From Martinezella lusitana (GTDB taxonomy: Bacteria; Pseudomonadota; Alphaproteobacteria; Rhizobiales; Rhizobiaceae), in assembly GCF_016901135.1 (NCBI RefSeq), contig NZ_JAFEVL010000045.1, positions 1 through 64,000 of the forward strand: 64,000 bases of DNA, given 5' to 3'. The notes beneath the pieces are model-generated. The model was not told where the DNA came from, searched no databases, and saw only the letters and a list, made by a program, of their open reading frames with translations. The position numbers and the translations under genes were made by a program. Of the stretch, positions 15,989-25,745 are shown in pieces (within the stretch, counting starts at the first letter, position 1; each line of letters begins with the position of its first letter).

Positions 15989-17259
15989 CCGCGCCTTCGC
16001 AGAATTCCGTCTCTATTGAACTAATCGATGCCGAGGCTGACGAAGTCCCTTCGCCGCAGCCGCATCGGGGAAAATCGCCAATCGGCAGGTTTCTTCTCGG
16101 TGCAAGCCTCGTGCTGATAGCCTTCAATCTCAGGCCGGTCTTTTCGAGCGCATCGGCGCTATTGCCCGAAATCCGAAACGGGCTTGGTCTTTCGGCATTC
16201 GGCACCAGCATCCTCACCACATTGCCCGTCGTCTGCATGGGCCTGTTCTCGCCGCTCGCGCCAAGACTGGCGCAGAGAATGGGGACTGAGCGCGTCCTGC
16301 TCGGCGTGATCCTCCTGCTTGCGCTCGGCACGGCGCTGCGCGGAATTTCCTCTGTCTCCCTGCTGTTCTTCGGGACGGCGTTGACCGGCGCCTGCATAGC
16401 GATCGGCAATGTTCTCTTGCCGGGCGTGGTCAAGCGTGATTTTCCGGACAAGGCGGCCTTGATGACGGGTTGTTACACGATGGCGCTGTGCGCGGGCGCG
16501 GCGAGTGCGGCCGGGCTCACGCTTCCGATCGAGCATATTCTTGGCGGGTCGCTCGGCGGCGCGCTTGCGGCCTGGGCCTTGCCGGCCCTCGTGGTCGGGT
16601 TTCTGTGGCTGCCGCAGGTGATCGGAGCGCGCAGCCAAGCGCGGCGCAGCGGCTTTCGCGTCACAGGCCTATGGACTGATGCCATCGCCTGGCAGGTAAC
16701 GCTCTTCATGGGGCTGCAATCGGCGCTCGCCTATTGCGTCTTCGGCTGGCTGGTACCAATTCTGCGCGAGCGCGGTCTCGATGGCGTGACGGCCGGCGCA
16801 ATCGTGTCGGCTTCAGTCATGGTGCAGGCGGCTTCGTGTCTTGTCGCACCTCACATCGCCGTTAGGGGCAAGGACCAGCGGGCCATCAATGTCATTCTTT
16901 GCGCGGTCGCGGTTGCGGCGCTGCTGGGCCTGCTGTTTGCGCCGCTCTGGACGATATGGTTCTGGGCCGTGCTCCAGGGTATCGGGCAGGGAGGGCTGAT
17001 TGCGGTGGCGCTGACCGTGATCGTGCTGCGCTCGCCCGACCCGCATGTTGCCGCGCATCTTTCCGGCATGGCGCAGTTCATAGGCTACCTGCTTGCCGCA
17101 ATCGGACCGCTCGTCGTCGGGATGATCCACGGTTGGACGGGAAGTTTTGCCTGGTGTTCGGTTCTGTTCGTCCTGCTTGGTCTTGGCGCCGCCATCAATG
17201 GCTGGTTTGCCGGGCGCGCAATCAACGTCAATGCCACGACGCTCGAAACCGGCACGTAG
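15985..17259 (+). CDS. MFS transporter, CynX/NimT type
   Basis: A 424-aa major facilitator of the CynX/NimT (cyanate permease) subfamily. After a charged N-terminus of about 40 residues come FNLRPVFSSASALLPEIRNGLGLSAFGTSILTTLP and LAPRLAQRMGTERVL, the characteristic opening. About twelve membrane segments follow. The family includes cyanate and 2-nitroimidazole transporters, but the substrate cannot be inferred; no cyanase lies nearby. It is translationally coupled to the GntR regulator and is its probable target. Confidence 0.87.
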   Translation: MTAPSQNSVSIELIDAEADEVPSPQPHRGKSPIGRFLLGASLVLIAFNLRPVFSSASALLPEIRNGLGLSAFGTSILTTLPVVCMGLFSPLAPRLAQRMGTERVLLGVILLLALGTALRGISSVSLLFFGTALTGACIAIGNVLLPGVVKRDFPDKAALMTGCYTMALCAGAASAAGLTLPIEHILGGSLGGALAAWALPALVVGFLWLPQVIGARSQARRSGFRVTGLWTDAIAWQVTLFMGLQSALAYCVFGWLVPILRERGLDGVTAGAIVSASVMVQAASCLVAPHIAVRGKDQRAINVILCAVAVAALLGLLFAPLWTIWFWAVLQGIGQGGLIAVALTVIVLRSPDPHVAAHLSGMAQFIGYLLAAIGPLVVGMIHGWTGSFAWCSVLFVLLGLGAAINGWFAGRAINVNATTLETGT

Positions 17260-17327
17260 CCCGGACCACGTGCCGCCCCGACCAGAATGGGGCGTGGTTT
17301 CGACGATGGGTGGGCTTCCTTACGGGG

Positions 17328-18032
17328 TCATACGGAGCGGGTTAGTCCGCCGTCGACCTTGAGGTTCTGGCCGGTGATGTAGCCTGCGCCATCGGATGCG
17401 AGGAAGGCGATCGTGGCGGCGATCTCCGAACTCGTGCCGTAGCGCTTCATCGGCACGCCGTCCCGGCGCTCTTCTGTTGCCGGCAAACTGTCAATCCAGC
17501 CAGGCAGCACATTGTTCATGCGGACATTATCCGCCGCATAGGTATCAGCGAAAATCTTGGTATAGGCGGCAAGGCCAGCGCGGAAAACGGCTGATGTCGG
17601 GAACATCGCCGATGGTTCGAAGGCCCAGGCCGTGGAGATGTTGATGATCGCGCCGGACTTTTGCGCCTGCATGACCGGGGTGACCAGACGAACGGCGCGG
17701 ATCACGTTCATCAGATAGACGTCAAGACCGGTATGCCATTGCTCGTCGGTGATCTCGATGATCTGTGCTCTGGGTCCGTGGCCGGCACTATTGACCAACA
17801 CGTCGACACGCCCCCACTTCTCCATCGTCGCGTCGATCAGACGCTTGAGATCGTCGTTCGACTGGTTCGAACCGGTGATGCCGATGCCGCCAAGTTCCGC
17901 CGCAAGAGCTTCCCCCTTGCCGGAGGATGAAAGGATCGCGACCCTGAATCCATCGGCAGCGAGGCGCTTTGCCGCTTCCGCACCCATGCCACTGCCGCCC
18001 GCCGTGATGATCGCTACTTTTTCCACCGACAT
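17328..18032 (-). CDS. SDR-fold protein with substituted catalytic residues
   Basis: A 234-aa short-chain dehydrogenase/reductase fold. The cofactor motif ITAGGSGMG (TGxxxGxG type), LVNSAGHG (NAG motif variant) and the C-terminal GYITGQNLKVDGG are present. The catalytic region is unusual. Aligned on IINIST and SAVFRAGL, the active Ser, Tyr and Lys of the S-Y-xxx-K motif become Thr, Ser and Arg. Ordinary hydride transfer chemistry is therefore doubtful; it may be a non-catalytic or differently working SDR. I use ATG 18032 (MSVEKVAIITAGG); the frame is open to 18119. It is monocistronic, convergent with the MFS gene. Confidence 0.8.
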   Translation of the reverse strand: MSVEKVAIITAGGSGMGAEAAKRLAADGFRVAILSSSGKGEALAAELGGIGITGSNQSNDDLKRLIDATMEKWGRVDVLVNSAGHGPRAQIIEITDEQWHTGLDVYLMNVIRAVRLVTPVMQAQKSGAIINISTAWAFEPSAMFPTSAVFRAGLAAYTKIFADTYAADNVRMNNVLPGWIDSLPATEERRDGVPMKRYGTSSEIAATIAFLASDGAGYITGQNLKVDGGLTRSV

Positions 18033-18456
18033 GCCATGAGCCTCTCTGTTCGTTTGCAGGCGAGGAAAGATTGCCTGACCATTGAAAGTCAAATAGCATC
18101 TCAGGCGTGCTGGCACCAATCAGTTACGCTTAATTTAAGATGAAGATCCGTACCGTCTCTATCGACGCAACGAGGGTTCACCACCTGCCGGCCAGAACCT
18201 GTGTCATTGAGGTAGTCTCCAGATCGCCCCCAAGTGCCGCATACATAATGACCCAGATTTCGATCATCTCGGGATCGGCGTTGCAGGACCGGCCACTGAA
18301 GTTTTCCGTGATTTGTCTCAGAAAAAATCTGGTTATTTGAAATAAAAATGCATTCGTCATTGCAATGGAATCCGCAATTTTCATCAGAACTGCCATGCAA
18401 TTCTATGGAATTACGGAGGCCATTTTCGTATGATTTCATTCTCCCAATAATATTCC
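18033..18456. other. Long intergenic region upstream of groESL
   Basis: No gene is supported in this AT-richer stretch. Short frames on both strands (for example 18140-18340) lack ribosome binding sites and recognisable content. It contains the promoter side of the SDR gene on the left and leads into the CIRCE element of groESL on the right. Confidence 0.55.
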
Positions 18457-18483
18457 TTGGCACTCCTATCAATCGAGTGCCAA
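18457..18483. promoter_or_regulatory. CIRCE element (HrcA operator) of groESL
   Basis: A perfect inverted repeat TTGGCACTC-N9-GAGTGCCAA, extendable by one base pair each side, differs from the CIRCE consensus TTAGCACTC-N9-GAGTGCTAA by one symmetric change per arm. The spacer is exactly nine bases. It sits 54 bp before the groES start, so this chaperonin copy should be repressed by HrcA and induced by heat. Confidence 0.93.
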
Positions 18484-18537
18484 GGGTGTTATTTTATAAT
18501 CGCAGCCGCCCTATGCGCCGGCCGTAGAAAGATCTTT

Positions 18538-18846
18538 ATGCTATTTCGCCCGCTGCACGACCGCGTCGTCATCCGACGCGCGGAAGGTGATGTCAAATCC
18601 AAGGGCGGGATCATCATCCCCGATACCGCCAAGGAAAAGCCGCAGGAAGGCGAAGTGATCGCCGTCGGTCCCGGTTCTCGCGACGAAAGTGGAAAGCTGA
18701 TCCCGCTCGACGTCAGGGCCGGCGATACGATCCTGTTCGGCAAATGGTCGGGAACCGAAGTCAAGATCGATGGCGAAGACCTTCTGATCATGAAGGAAGC
18801 CGACATCATGGGCATCATCGAGAAGGCCGTCGACAAGGCTGCCTGA
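18538..18846 (+). CDS. groES: Co-chaperonin GroES
   Basis: A 102-aa GroES that caps the GroEL ring during ATP-dependent protein folding in the cytoplasm. It begins [24 protein letters not shown]. The mobile loop ([17 protein letters not shown]) contains the IIIP/GGI contact segment, and the roof and C-terminal strands ([16 protein letters not shown]) are intact. ATG 18538 gives the standard length; the frame is open back to 18457, inside the CIRCE element. It is the first gene of groESL, 48 bp before groEL. Confidence 0.96.
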   Translation: MLFRPLHDRVVIRRAEGDVKSKGGIIIPDTAKEKPQEGEVIAVGPGSRDESGKLIPLDVRAGDTILFGKWSGTEVKIDGEDLLIMKEADIMGIIEKAVDKAA

Positions 18847-18894
18847 TCCGCCGAATTTCGCTCCTTCATCTCAAGACCGAACAGGGCAAAGACA

Positions 18895-20529
18895 ATGTCT
18901 GCCAAGCAAATCATTTTTTCTACCGACGTCCGCGACCGACTGCTTCGTGGCGTGGAATTGCTGAACAACGCCGTCAAGGTGACGCTCGGTCCCAAGGGCC
19001 GCAACGTCGTCATCGACAGATCCTATGGCGCTCCGCGCATCACCAAGGACGGCGTATCGGTTGCCAAGGAAATCGAGCTTGAAGACAAGTTCGAAAATAT
19101 GGGTGCGCAGATGGTGCGCGAGGTGGCTTCAAAAACCAATGACCTTGCCGGCGACGGTACCACGACAGCGACCGTGCTCGCCGCGTCCATCTTTCGCGAG
19201 GGTGCCAAGCTGGTTGCCGCCGGGATGAACCCGATGGACCTCAAGCGCGGCATCGACCTCGGTGTTACCGCCGTGCTTGCGGAAATCAAGGCGCGCGCCA
19301 CGAAGGTCAAGTCCTCAAGCGAGATCGCGCAGGTCGGCACGATCGCCGCCAATGGCGATGCCAGCGTTGGCGAGATGATCGCCAAGGCCATGGAAAAGGT
19401 CGGCAACGAAGGTGTCATCACCGTCGAGGAGGCCAAGACGGCTGAGAACGAACTCGATGTCGTCGAGGGCATGCAGTTCGACCGCGGCTATCTCTCGCCC
19501 TATTTCGTCACCAATGCCGAGAAGATGCGCGTGGAACTGGAGAACCCCTATATTCTCATTCACGAAAAGAAGCTCGGCAATCTGCAGGCGATGCTTCCGA
19601 TTCTCGAGGGCGTGGTGCAGAGCGGCACGCCATTGCTGATCATCTCCGAAGATGTCGAAGGCGAGGCGCTGGCGACGTTGGTCGTCAACAAGTTGCGGGG
19701 CGGCCTCAAGGTCGCCGCCGTCAAGGCACCGGGTTTCGGCGACCGCCGCAAGGCCATGCTGGAAGACATCGCCGTCCTGACGGCCGGACAGATGATCTCC
19801 GAGGATCTCGGCATCAAGCTGGAGAACGTCACACTCGATATGCTCGGCCGCGCCAGACGCGTGCTGATCGAGAAGGATACCACGACGATCATCGATGGCT
19901 CGGGCGATAAAGCCACCATCGAGGCACGTATCAAGCAGATCAAGGCACAGATCGCGGAGACGACCTCCGACTACGACAAGGAAAAGCTGCAGGAGCGGCT
20001 GGCAAAACTCACCGGCGGCGTCGCAGTGATCCGCGTTGGTGGTGTGACCGAGACTGAAGTCAAGGAAAAGAAGGACCGCATCGACGATGCCCTGAATGCC
20101 ACCCGCGCAGCGGTCGAGGAAGGCATCGTGCCCGGCGGCGGCGTTGCGCTCTTGCGTGCGAAATCGGTCCTCACTGGGCTCACCGGCGAAAACGCCGACG
20201 TGACGGCGGGCATCGCGATCGTGCGCAGGGCACTCGAAGCGCCGATCCGGCAGATCGCCGACAATGCCGGTTTCGAAGGTTCGATCGTCATCGGAAAACT
20301 TGCCGACAGCAAGGATCATAATGAGGGCTTCGACGCGCAGACGGAAACCTATGTCGATATGATCGAAGCCGGCATCATCGACCCGGCCAAGGTCGTGCGG
20401 ACCGCTTTGCAGGACGCCGGCTCGATTGCGGCGCTTTTGATCACCGCGGAAGCCATGATCGCCGACATTCCCGCCAAAGAACTTGCGCAGGGCGCTGGTA
20501 ATGGCGCCATGGGCAATATGGGATACTGA
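18895..20529 (+). CDS. groEL: Chaperonin GroEL (accessory-type copy)
   Basis: A 544-aa GroEL with all hallmark regions: [35 protein letters not shown] at the ATP site, [12 protein letters not shown], the apical segment, and [15 protein letters not shown] near 400. It folds cytoplasmic proteins with GroES. It differs from the standard rhizobial copy at the N-terminus ([20 protein letters not shown], where AAKEVKF/AREKMLRGVD is usual). Its C-terminus is [12 protein letters not shown] in place of the typical GGM-rich tail. Rhizobia usually carry several groEL genes with distinct client sets or induction, and this looks like a secondary copy under CIRCE control. A strong terminator follows. Confidence 0.97.
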   Translation: MSAKQIIFSTDVRDRLLRGVELLNNAVKVTLGPKGRNVVIDRSYGAPRITKDGVSVAKEIELEDKFENMGAQMVREVASKTNDLAGDGTTTATVLAASIFREGAKLVAAGMNPMDLKRGIDLGVTAVLAEIKARATKVKSSSEIAQVGTIAANGDASVGEMIAKAMEKVGNEGVITVEEAKTAENELDVVEGMQFDRGYLSPYFVTNAEKMRVELENPYILIHEKKLGNLQAMLPILEGVVQSGTPLLIISEDVEGEALATLVVNKLRGGLKVAAVKAPGFGDRRKAMLEDIAVLTAGQMISEDLGIKLENVTLDMLGRARRVLIEKDTTTIIDGSGDKATIEARIKQIKAQIAETTSDYDKEKLQERLAKLTGGVAVIRVGGVTETEVKEKKDRIDDALNATRAAVEEGIVPGGGVALLRAKSVLTGLTGENADVTAGIAIVRRALEAPIRQIADNAGFEGSIVIGKLADSKDHNEGFDAQTETYVDMIEAGIIDPAKVVRTALQDAGSIAALLITAEAMIADIPAKELAQGAGNGAMGNMGY

Positions 20530-20543
20530 AAGCAGTGCCTAAA

Positions 20544-20574
20544 CCGCTCGGCCGGTTTGGCCGGGCGGTATTTT
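20544..20574 (+). terminator. Intrinsic terminator after groEL
   Basis: CCGCTCGGCC and GGCCGGGCGG pair as a 10-bp stem (one G-T pair) around a GGTTT loop, followed by TATTTT. It begins 14 bases after the groEL stop codon and should end groESL transcription. Confidence 0.85.
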
Positions 20575-20734
20575 CGCCATTTTAAGTGGTAATATCACTT
20601 CGATGAGCGAACAGGCATTATACGGTTGCTCGCAATGCGGGCCACCAAATACTCTGGGGTAATCGTTCGAAGACATCGCATTCGAGCGACTGCCGTTCCA
20701 TTAGCTGATATCAACCTCAAGAAGGATCGCATCG

Positions 20735-20878
20735 ATGGCCAAGGGACAAGTGAGAGGCAACCGCGAGGTTCGCAAACCGAAACAGGAAAAACCTGCCGCA
20801 AAGGTAGAGAGTACGTTCGCAAGTCAGATCAAGGTCGCGACAAAGAGCAGTGCTCCGAGCGGTAAAAACAAGAGCTGA
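20735..20878 (+). CDS. Small basic hypothetical protein (47 aa)
   Basis: A 47-codon gene starting MAKGQVRGNREVRKPKQEK and ending KSSAPSGKNKS. It is very rich in Lys/Arg and without hydrophobic core, so probably disordered. It has a good AAGGA ribosome binding site about ten bases before ATG 20735. Short Lys-rich proteins opening MAKGQ(V/M)RSNRE with KPK are common in rhizobia and related bacteria, and none has a known role that I can name. It lies between groEL and the desaturase pair and may be stress-linked; that is inference. Confidence 0.75.
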   Translation: MAKGQVRGNREVRKPKQEKPAAKVESTFASQIKVATKSSAPSGKNKS

Positions 20879-20973
20879 GCTCGATCGGGAATGATGGTCA
20901 GGTGCCGGCAGCCAGGCATCATGTGAACGGCCACGCGAAGACGTGGTCGAGAAACTCAGGAGATACGACAACG

Positions 20974-21090
20974 ATGAATGTTCTTCAGGCGATCTATCGC
21001 TTCGATTATCCGCTGCTCCCAATCGGTTCAGCTGCTGTGATAGTTCTTGCCTTCTCGGCATTCATTGCGGCTCGGGGAGTTATCCTTTGA
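20974..21090 (+). CDS. 38-aa single-pass membrane microprotein coupled to the desaturase
   Basis: A 38-codon frame starts at ATG 20974 with AGGAGA nine to twelve bases upstream. It reads MNVLQAIYRFDYPLLPIGSA followed by a hydrophobic helix (AVIVLAFSAFIAARGVIL). Its TGA stop overlaps the TTG start of the fatty-acid desaturase as TTGA, so the two would be translationally coupled. The topology is a short amphipathic N-terminus and one transmembrane helix. No family is recognised. The strong ribosome binding site and the exact overlap argue for translation. It could be a small subunit or membrane adaptor of the desaturase, or simply a leader cistron. Confidence 0.6.
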   Translation: MNVLQAIYRFDYPLLPIGSAAVIVLAFSAFIAARGVIL

Positions 21091-22127
21091 GTGAGGCCAT
21101 CGACCACGACCCCTCTGCGCCTCTTTTCGACGAAAAGGCATGGCTCAAAATCCTCGCCCGGTATCGCCAGCCACGTGCCGGACGCAGCCTTATCGAACTC
21201 GCGGTAACGGCCATCCCATTTGCGCTCTTGTGGGCCGCGACATGGGCAGCCGTTTACTTTGGCTTCTGGTTGGGCCTCATCCTCATCATCCCCGCGTCTG
21301 CGTTTCTTCTACGTTTATTCATGATCCAGCATGATTGCGGCCACGGTTCCTTCTTTGCGCGTCGGCGGATTGATGACTGGACCGGTCGCGCTATCGGCGT
21401 CCTGACGTTTACCCCCTATGACTACTGGCGCCGGGCGCATGCGGAGCATCATGCCTCGGCAGGGAACCTCGACGAACGCGGCGTCGGCGACATAACCACG
21501 CTGACGGTAGAGGAATACAATAGCCGGCCATGGCGCGGGCGGCTTGCCTACCGTCTTTACAGGCACCCGGCGATCATGTTCGGCGTAGGTCCGGCATGGC
21601 TGTTCCTGTTCAAGCAGCGATTGCCTTTCGGCATGATGCGATCCGGCCTTTTGCCCTGGGTATCCACCATGGCGACAAACCTGGCGATCGCCATCGCCTC
21701 CGCGTTGCTCATCTGGGCAATCGGCATCCTGCCCTTCCTCTTGGTACATCTGCCGATCGTCCTGCTGGCGGGAGCCGCCGGCATATGGCTGTTCTATGTG
21801 CAGCATCAGTTCGAGGAGACCCATTGGTCGAAAGAGCCTGAATGGCGGTTTCAACACGCGGCGCTTCACGGCGCGTCGTACTATGATCTGCCGCTGATCC
21901 TGCGCTGGATCACCGGCAACATCGGCATTCATCACGTTCATCATCTATCAAGCAGGATACCCTACTACAGGCTTCCGGAAGTGCTCAAAGACCATCCGGA
22001 ACTGGCTGATATAGGCCGGATCAGCATGATGGAGAGCCTGCGCTGCGTAAAATTGGTTCTCTGGGATGAACAAAACCAGCGTCTCATTTCGTTTCGCGAT
22101 GCGGCAAAGCTGCGACGCTCAAAATAG
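21087..22127 (+). CDS. Membrane fatty-acid desaturase
   Basis: A 346-aa integral-membrane di-iron desaturase that introduces a double bond into acyl chains of membrane lipids. The three histidine boxes are intact: HDCGH at 82-86, HAEHH at 118-122 and HHVHH at 282-286, separated by pairs of membrane helices as the family requires. TTG 21087 is taken as the start because it gives MSEAIDHDPSAPLFDEKAW and overlaps the stop of the microprotein. The frame is open to 20943 upstream but in shadow of that gene. Its place after groESL fits a membrane-stress response. Regiospecificity is not readable. Confidence 0.88.
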   Translation: MSEAIDHDPSAPLFDEKAWLKILARYRQPRAGRSLIELAVTAIPFALLWAATWAAVYFGFWLGLILIIPASAFLLRLFMIQHDCGHGSFFARRRIDDWTGRAIGVLTFTPYDYWRRAHAEHHASAGNLDERGVGDITTLTVEEYNSRPWRGRLAYRLYRHPAIMFGVGPAWLFLFKQRLPFGMMRSGLLPWVSTMATNLAIAIASALLIWAIGILPFLLVHLPIVLLAGAAGIWLFYVQHQFEETHWSKEPEWRFQHAALHGASYYDLPLILRWITGNIGIHHVHHLSSRIPYYRLPEVLKDHPELADIGRISMMESLRCVKLVLWDEQNQRLISFRDAAKLRRSK

Positions 22128-22295
22128 ACGCGGGTATTTGGTCTGCGCCGGGAGTTGACGGAGCGGATCTCCCTTTGCTCTCGCGCGCCAAGCTTTTCGC
22201 TTGGCTGTCGCCTCGCGCATGCTGACGGTGATCCGGGTAGGCCGCAGCTCCTCGATCGGAACTGGATGCAGGATCGGTTTACGCAGCGTAGCCAT
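22119..22295 (-). pseudogene. ParB-like (ParBc_2) domain fragment
   Basis: A 58-codon frame reads MATLRKPILHPVPIEELRPT and continues RITVSMREATAKRKAWR. This resembles the start of the putative ParB-like nuclease domain family (PF08857), whose usual form is roughly IEELRPTQ-x-VG-x-REV. Full members are well over 100 residues; here similarity ends after about 35 residues and a stop follows inside the convergent desaturase 3' end. It is most likely a truncated remnant. The family match is from memory and unverified. Confidence 0.45.
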
Positions 22296-22375
22296 TTGGA
22301 CGTCCTCCGCGAAGGTGGCATCAGCGGAGCGTAGCATGAGCCGCAAGTTGGACAAATTGGTCCTGACGATAGCGA

Positions 22376-22924
22376 TCAGAAGCTTGGGGGCGTGCAGGCG
22401 CTGATGACGTCGCAGGAAACCGGGCCGACGCAGCGGAAGCGATGCGGTCGGCGGCTTTCGAAATAATAGGCGTCGCCCGGTCCAAGAATCCGCCGCTCGT
22501 CATCGACGGTGACTTCGAGACGGCCTGATAGCACGATGCCGCCTTCTTCTCCGTCATGGACCAGCGGCACTTTGCCGGTGTCTGCTCCTGGCTGGTAGCA
22601 TTCTTTCAGGATCTGAAGACTGCGGCCGAACAGGGTCTCGCCGATCTGGCGATAGGAAATCGGGCCTTTGCCGATCTCGACCAGTTCCTCGGCGGCATAG
22701 AAAGCCTTCTTCGGCTTCTCAGGCTCGAAGGCAAAGAACTCGGCAAGGCCGATCGGGATGCCATCCAGAATGCGCTTGAGTGCGCCGACCGAAGGGTTGG
22801 CGGAGTTGGACTCGATCAGCGAAATGGTGGAGTTGGTCACGCCGGCGCGCTTGGCGAGCTCACGCTGGGAAAGATTGCGTGCGAGACGCAGATGGCGAAG
22901 GCGGTTGCCGATATCGACGGACAT
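22376..22924 (-). CDS. XRE-family regulator with C-terminal cupin (PuuR-like)
   Basis: A 182-aa two-domain regulator. An N-terminal helix-turn-helix (residues about 5-60: IGNRLRHLRLARNLSQRELAKRAGVTNSTISLIE) is followed by a cupin sensor (VPLVHDGEEGGIVLSGRLEVTVDDERRILGPGDAYYFESRRPHRFRC). This is the arrangement of PuuR, repressor of putrescine use. It is divergent from the aminotransferase gene and so is its probable regulator, with an amine or amino acid as likely effector. AAGGTGAG precedes ATG 22924. The architecture is certain; the ligand is inference. Confidence 0.88.
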   Translation of the reverse strand: MSVDIGNRLRHLRLARNLSQRELAKRAGVTNSTISLIESNSANPSVGALKRILDGIPIGLAEFFAFEPEKPKKAFYAAEELVEIGKGPISYRQIGETLFGRSLQILKECYQPGADTGKVPLVHDGEEGGIVLSGRLEVTVDDERRILGPGDAYYFESRRPHRFRCVGPVSCDVISACTPPSF

Positions 22925-23065
22925 GGTCTCACCTTTTCAGATGTTCGAAATATCGCAAACTTTACTATTCGCTCCAATAAAATCAATGCGTTGTAGTCAT
23001 AAAGAAAAGGGCTTGTTCGAAACAGGGAAATCGCTGATGTCAATGACAGCGCAATGGAGGCGACG

Positions 23066-24400
<1,335 letters not shown>

Positions 24401-24445
24401 CGCTCAAAGATAGACCGGCGCCGGCCGCTTGATGTGGCCGGCCGC

Positions 24446-25057
24446 CTATTTGCGGCAGCGCAGTCCGTCCATCAACAACCCGATCAGCCGGTGGGAGCGA
24501 TCGCGCCAATCGGCGGCATCGGGGATGGAATAGATGCTAGAGAGTGCGTGCAGGACATCCATGGTTTCCATGTCCTTCCGGATCAAGCCCTGTTCGGCTG
24601 CCGTCTGCAGCAGGCTGCCCAAAGCGCCGCGCAGCAGGCCGGAGCTGTCGGCGAATAGCGACGAATTCGATGTCATCAGGATGCGCAGGCTGTGCGACAT
24701 CCCGCGCTTCGTGGCGATATAGCTCACGAACCGCCGCATCCATTCTTCCAGCGCCGCATCCGGCGCATATTTTTCGGAAAGCTCGACGGCCGCGGCAGCA
24801 AGGCTTTCGAGCTCTCGGCGATAGACGACCTCAACCAGATGTTCGCGCGTGGGGAAATGCCGATAAAGCGTGCCGATACCGACACCGGCTTGCCGGGCAA
24901 TGTATTCCAGCGAGGCTTCCGCGCCTTTTTGCGCAAAGGCGTCGGCAGCGACTTCTATCAGTCTGTCGCGGTTGCGGCGCGCATCCGCACGCAGCTTGGT
25001 CGGCGCAGACGATATTGCCTTCGGCTCGGCCAAGGGCAAGTGGAACTCCCATCGCAT
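24446..25057 (-). CDS. TetR-family regulator
   Basis: A 203-aa regulator with an N-terminal helix-turn-helix (RDRLIEVAADAFAQKGAEASLEYIARQAGVGIGTLYRHFPTREHLVE, about residues 30-75) and a helical ligand domain. It is divergent from the three-gene molybdenum oxidoreductase operon, and a perfect 14-bp palindrome lies between them. It is therefore the likely repressor of that operon, with an aldehyde or aromatic as possible effector. Start ATG 25057 lacks a strong ribosome binding site, so a start a few codons inside is possible. Confidence 0.87.
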   Translation of the reverse strand: MRWEFHLPLAEPKAISSAPTKLRADARRNRDRLIEVAADAFAQKGAEASLEYIARQAGVGIGTLYRHFPTREHLVEVVYRRELESLAAAAVELSEKYAPDAALEEWMRRFVSYIATKRGMSHSLRILMTSNSSLFADSSGLLRGALGSLLQTAAEQGLIRKDMETMDVLHALSSIYSIPDAADWRDRSHRLIGLLMDGLRCRK

Positions 25058-25090
25058 CAGGGCTTGACGAAAATAAACAAGCCGCTAGTT

Positions 25091-25112
25091 TAATCGGAGG
25101 CGCCTCCGTTTA
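25091..25112. promoter_or_regulatory. Palindromic operator between tetR and the oxidoreductase operon
   Basis: CGGAGGCGCCTCCG (25095-25108) is a perfect palindrome. After one mismatched pair, TAA (25091-25093) and TTA (25110-25112) extend the symmetry to 22 bp. It sits 34 bp upstream of the tetR start and 157 bp before the first oxidoreductase gene, the expected position of a TetR dimer site. Confidence 0.65.
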
Positions 25113-25268
25113 TCTGGAGCGCCTTCCACTTCTTAATCCAGATGAGTGCCAGATGTCATGCCGAAATGCGTCGGCGTCGTCTTTCAAAGAAAATGACCGG
25201 GTAGCTGGTCGACCGGACTCGTCTAGATTTCGAACGTCTCATTCTCGTGACGATGGCAGGAGCTTATC

Positions 25269-25745
25269 ATGACACGATCCATCCATATCGCACTCGATAT
25301 CAACGGGCGGCGACACGAACTCGATGTCGAGCCGCGTGTCACGCTGCTCGACGCGCTGCGCGAGCATCTGGCACTGACCGGCACCAAGAAGGGCTGCGAC
25401 CAGGGCCAGTGCGGGGCCTGCACCTGCCATGTCGACGGCAAGCGGGTTCTCTCCTGCCTGACGCTCGCCGCGCAGGTCGAGGGGCGCCAGATCACCACGA
25501 TCGAGGGCCTGACCGGCGAGGCCGGCGATCTGCATGCGATGCAGGCGGCATTCATCGAGCACGATGCCTTCCAATGCGGGTATTGCACGCCGGGCCAGAT
25601 CATGTCGGCGGTTGCCTGCATCCGCGAGGGCCATGCGGGTTCCGACGCCGAAATCCGCGAATACATGTCCGGCAATCTCTGTCGGTGCGGGGCTTACAAC
25701 AGCATCGTCGCGGCGGTGCGCCAAGCAGCGGCGGAGGCAGCGTAA
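25269..25745 (+). CDS. Xanthine dehydrogenase-family iron-sulfur subunit (PaoA-like)
   Basis: A 158-aa [2Fe-2S] subunit of a heterotrimeric molybdenum hydroxylase; it relays electrons from the Mo centre to FAD. Both clusters are complete: Cys43, 48, 51 and 63 in the plant-ferredoxin-like domain (KGCDQGQCGACTCHVDG), and Cys103, 106, 138 and 140 in the helical domain (QCGYCTPGQ, LCRCGAY). Unlike E. coli PaoA there is no Tat leader, so the complex is expected in the cytoplasm. Its stop overlaps the next gene (TAATG). The order iron-sulfur, FAD, Mo subunit is that of PaoABC-type aldehyde oxidoreductases. Confidence 0.92.
   Translation: MTRSIHIALDINGRRHELDVEPRVTLLDALREHLALTGTKKGCDQGQCGACTCHVDGKRVLSCLTLAAQVEGRQITTIEGLTGEAGDLHAMQAAFIEHDAFQCGYCTPGQIMSAVACIREGHAGSDAEIREYMSGNLCRCGAYNSIVAAVRQAAAEAA

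Noticed and set aside
19315..20319. 334-codon open frame antisense to groEL
   Set aside because: It lies wholly opposite a highly conserved gene in high-GC sequence and has no domain or ribosome binding site; a codon-bias shadow.
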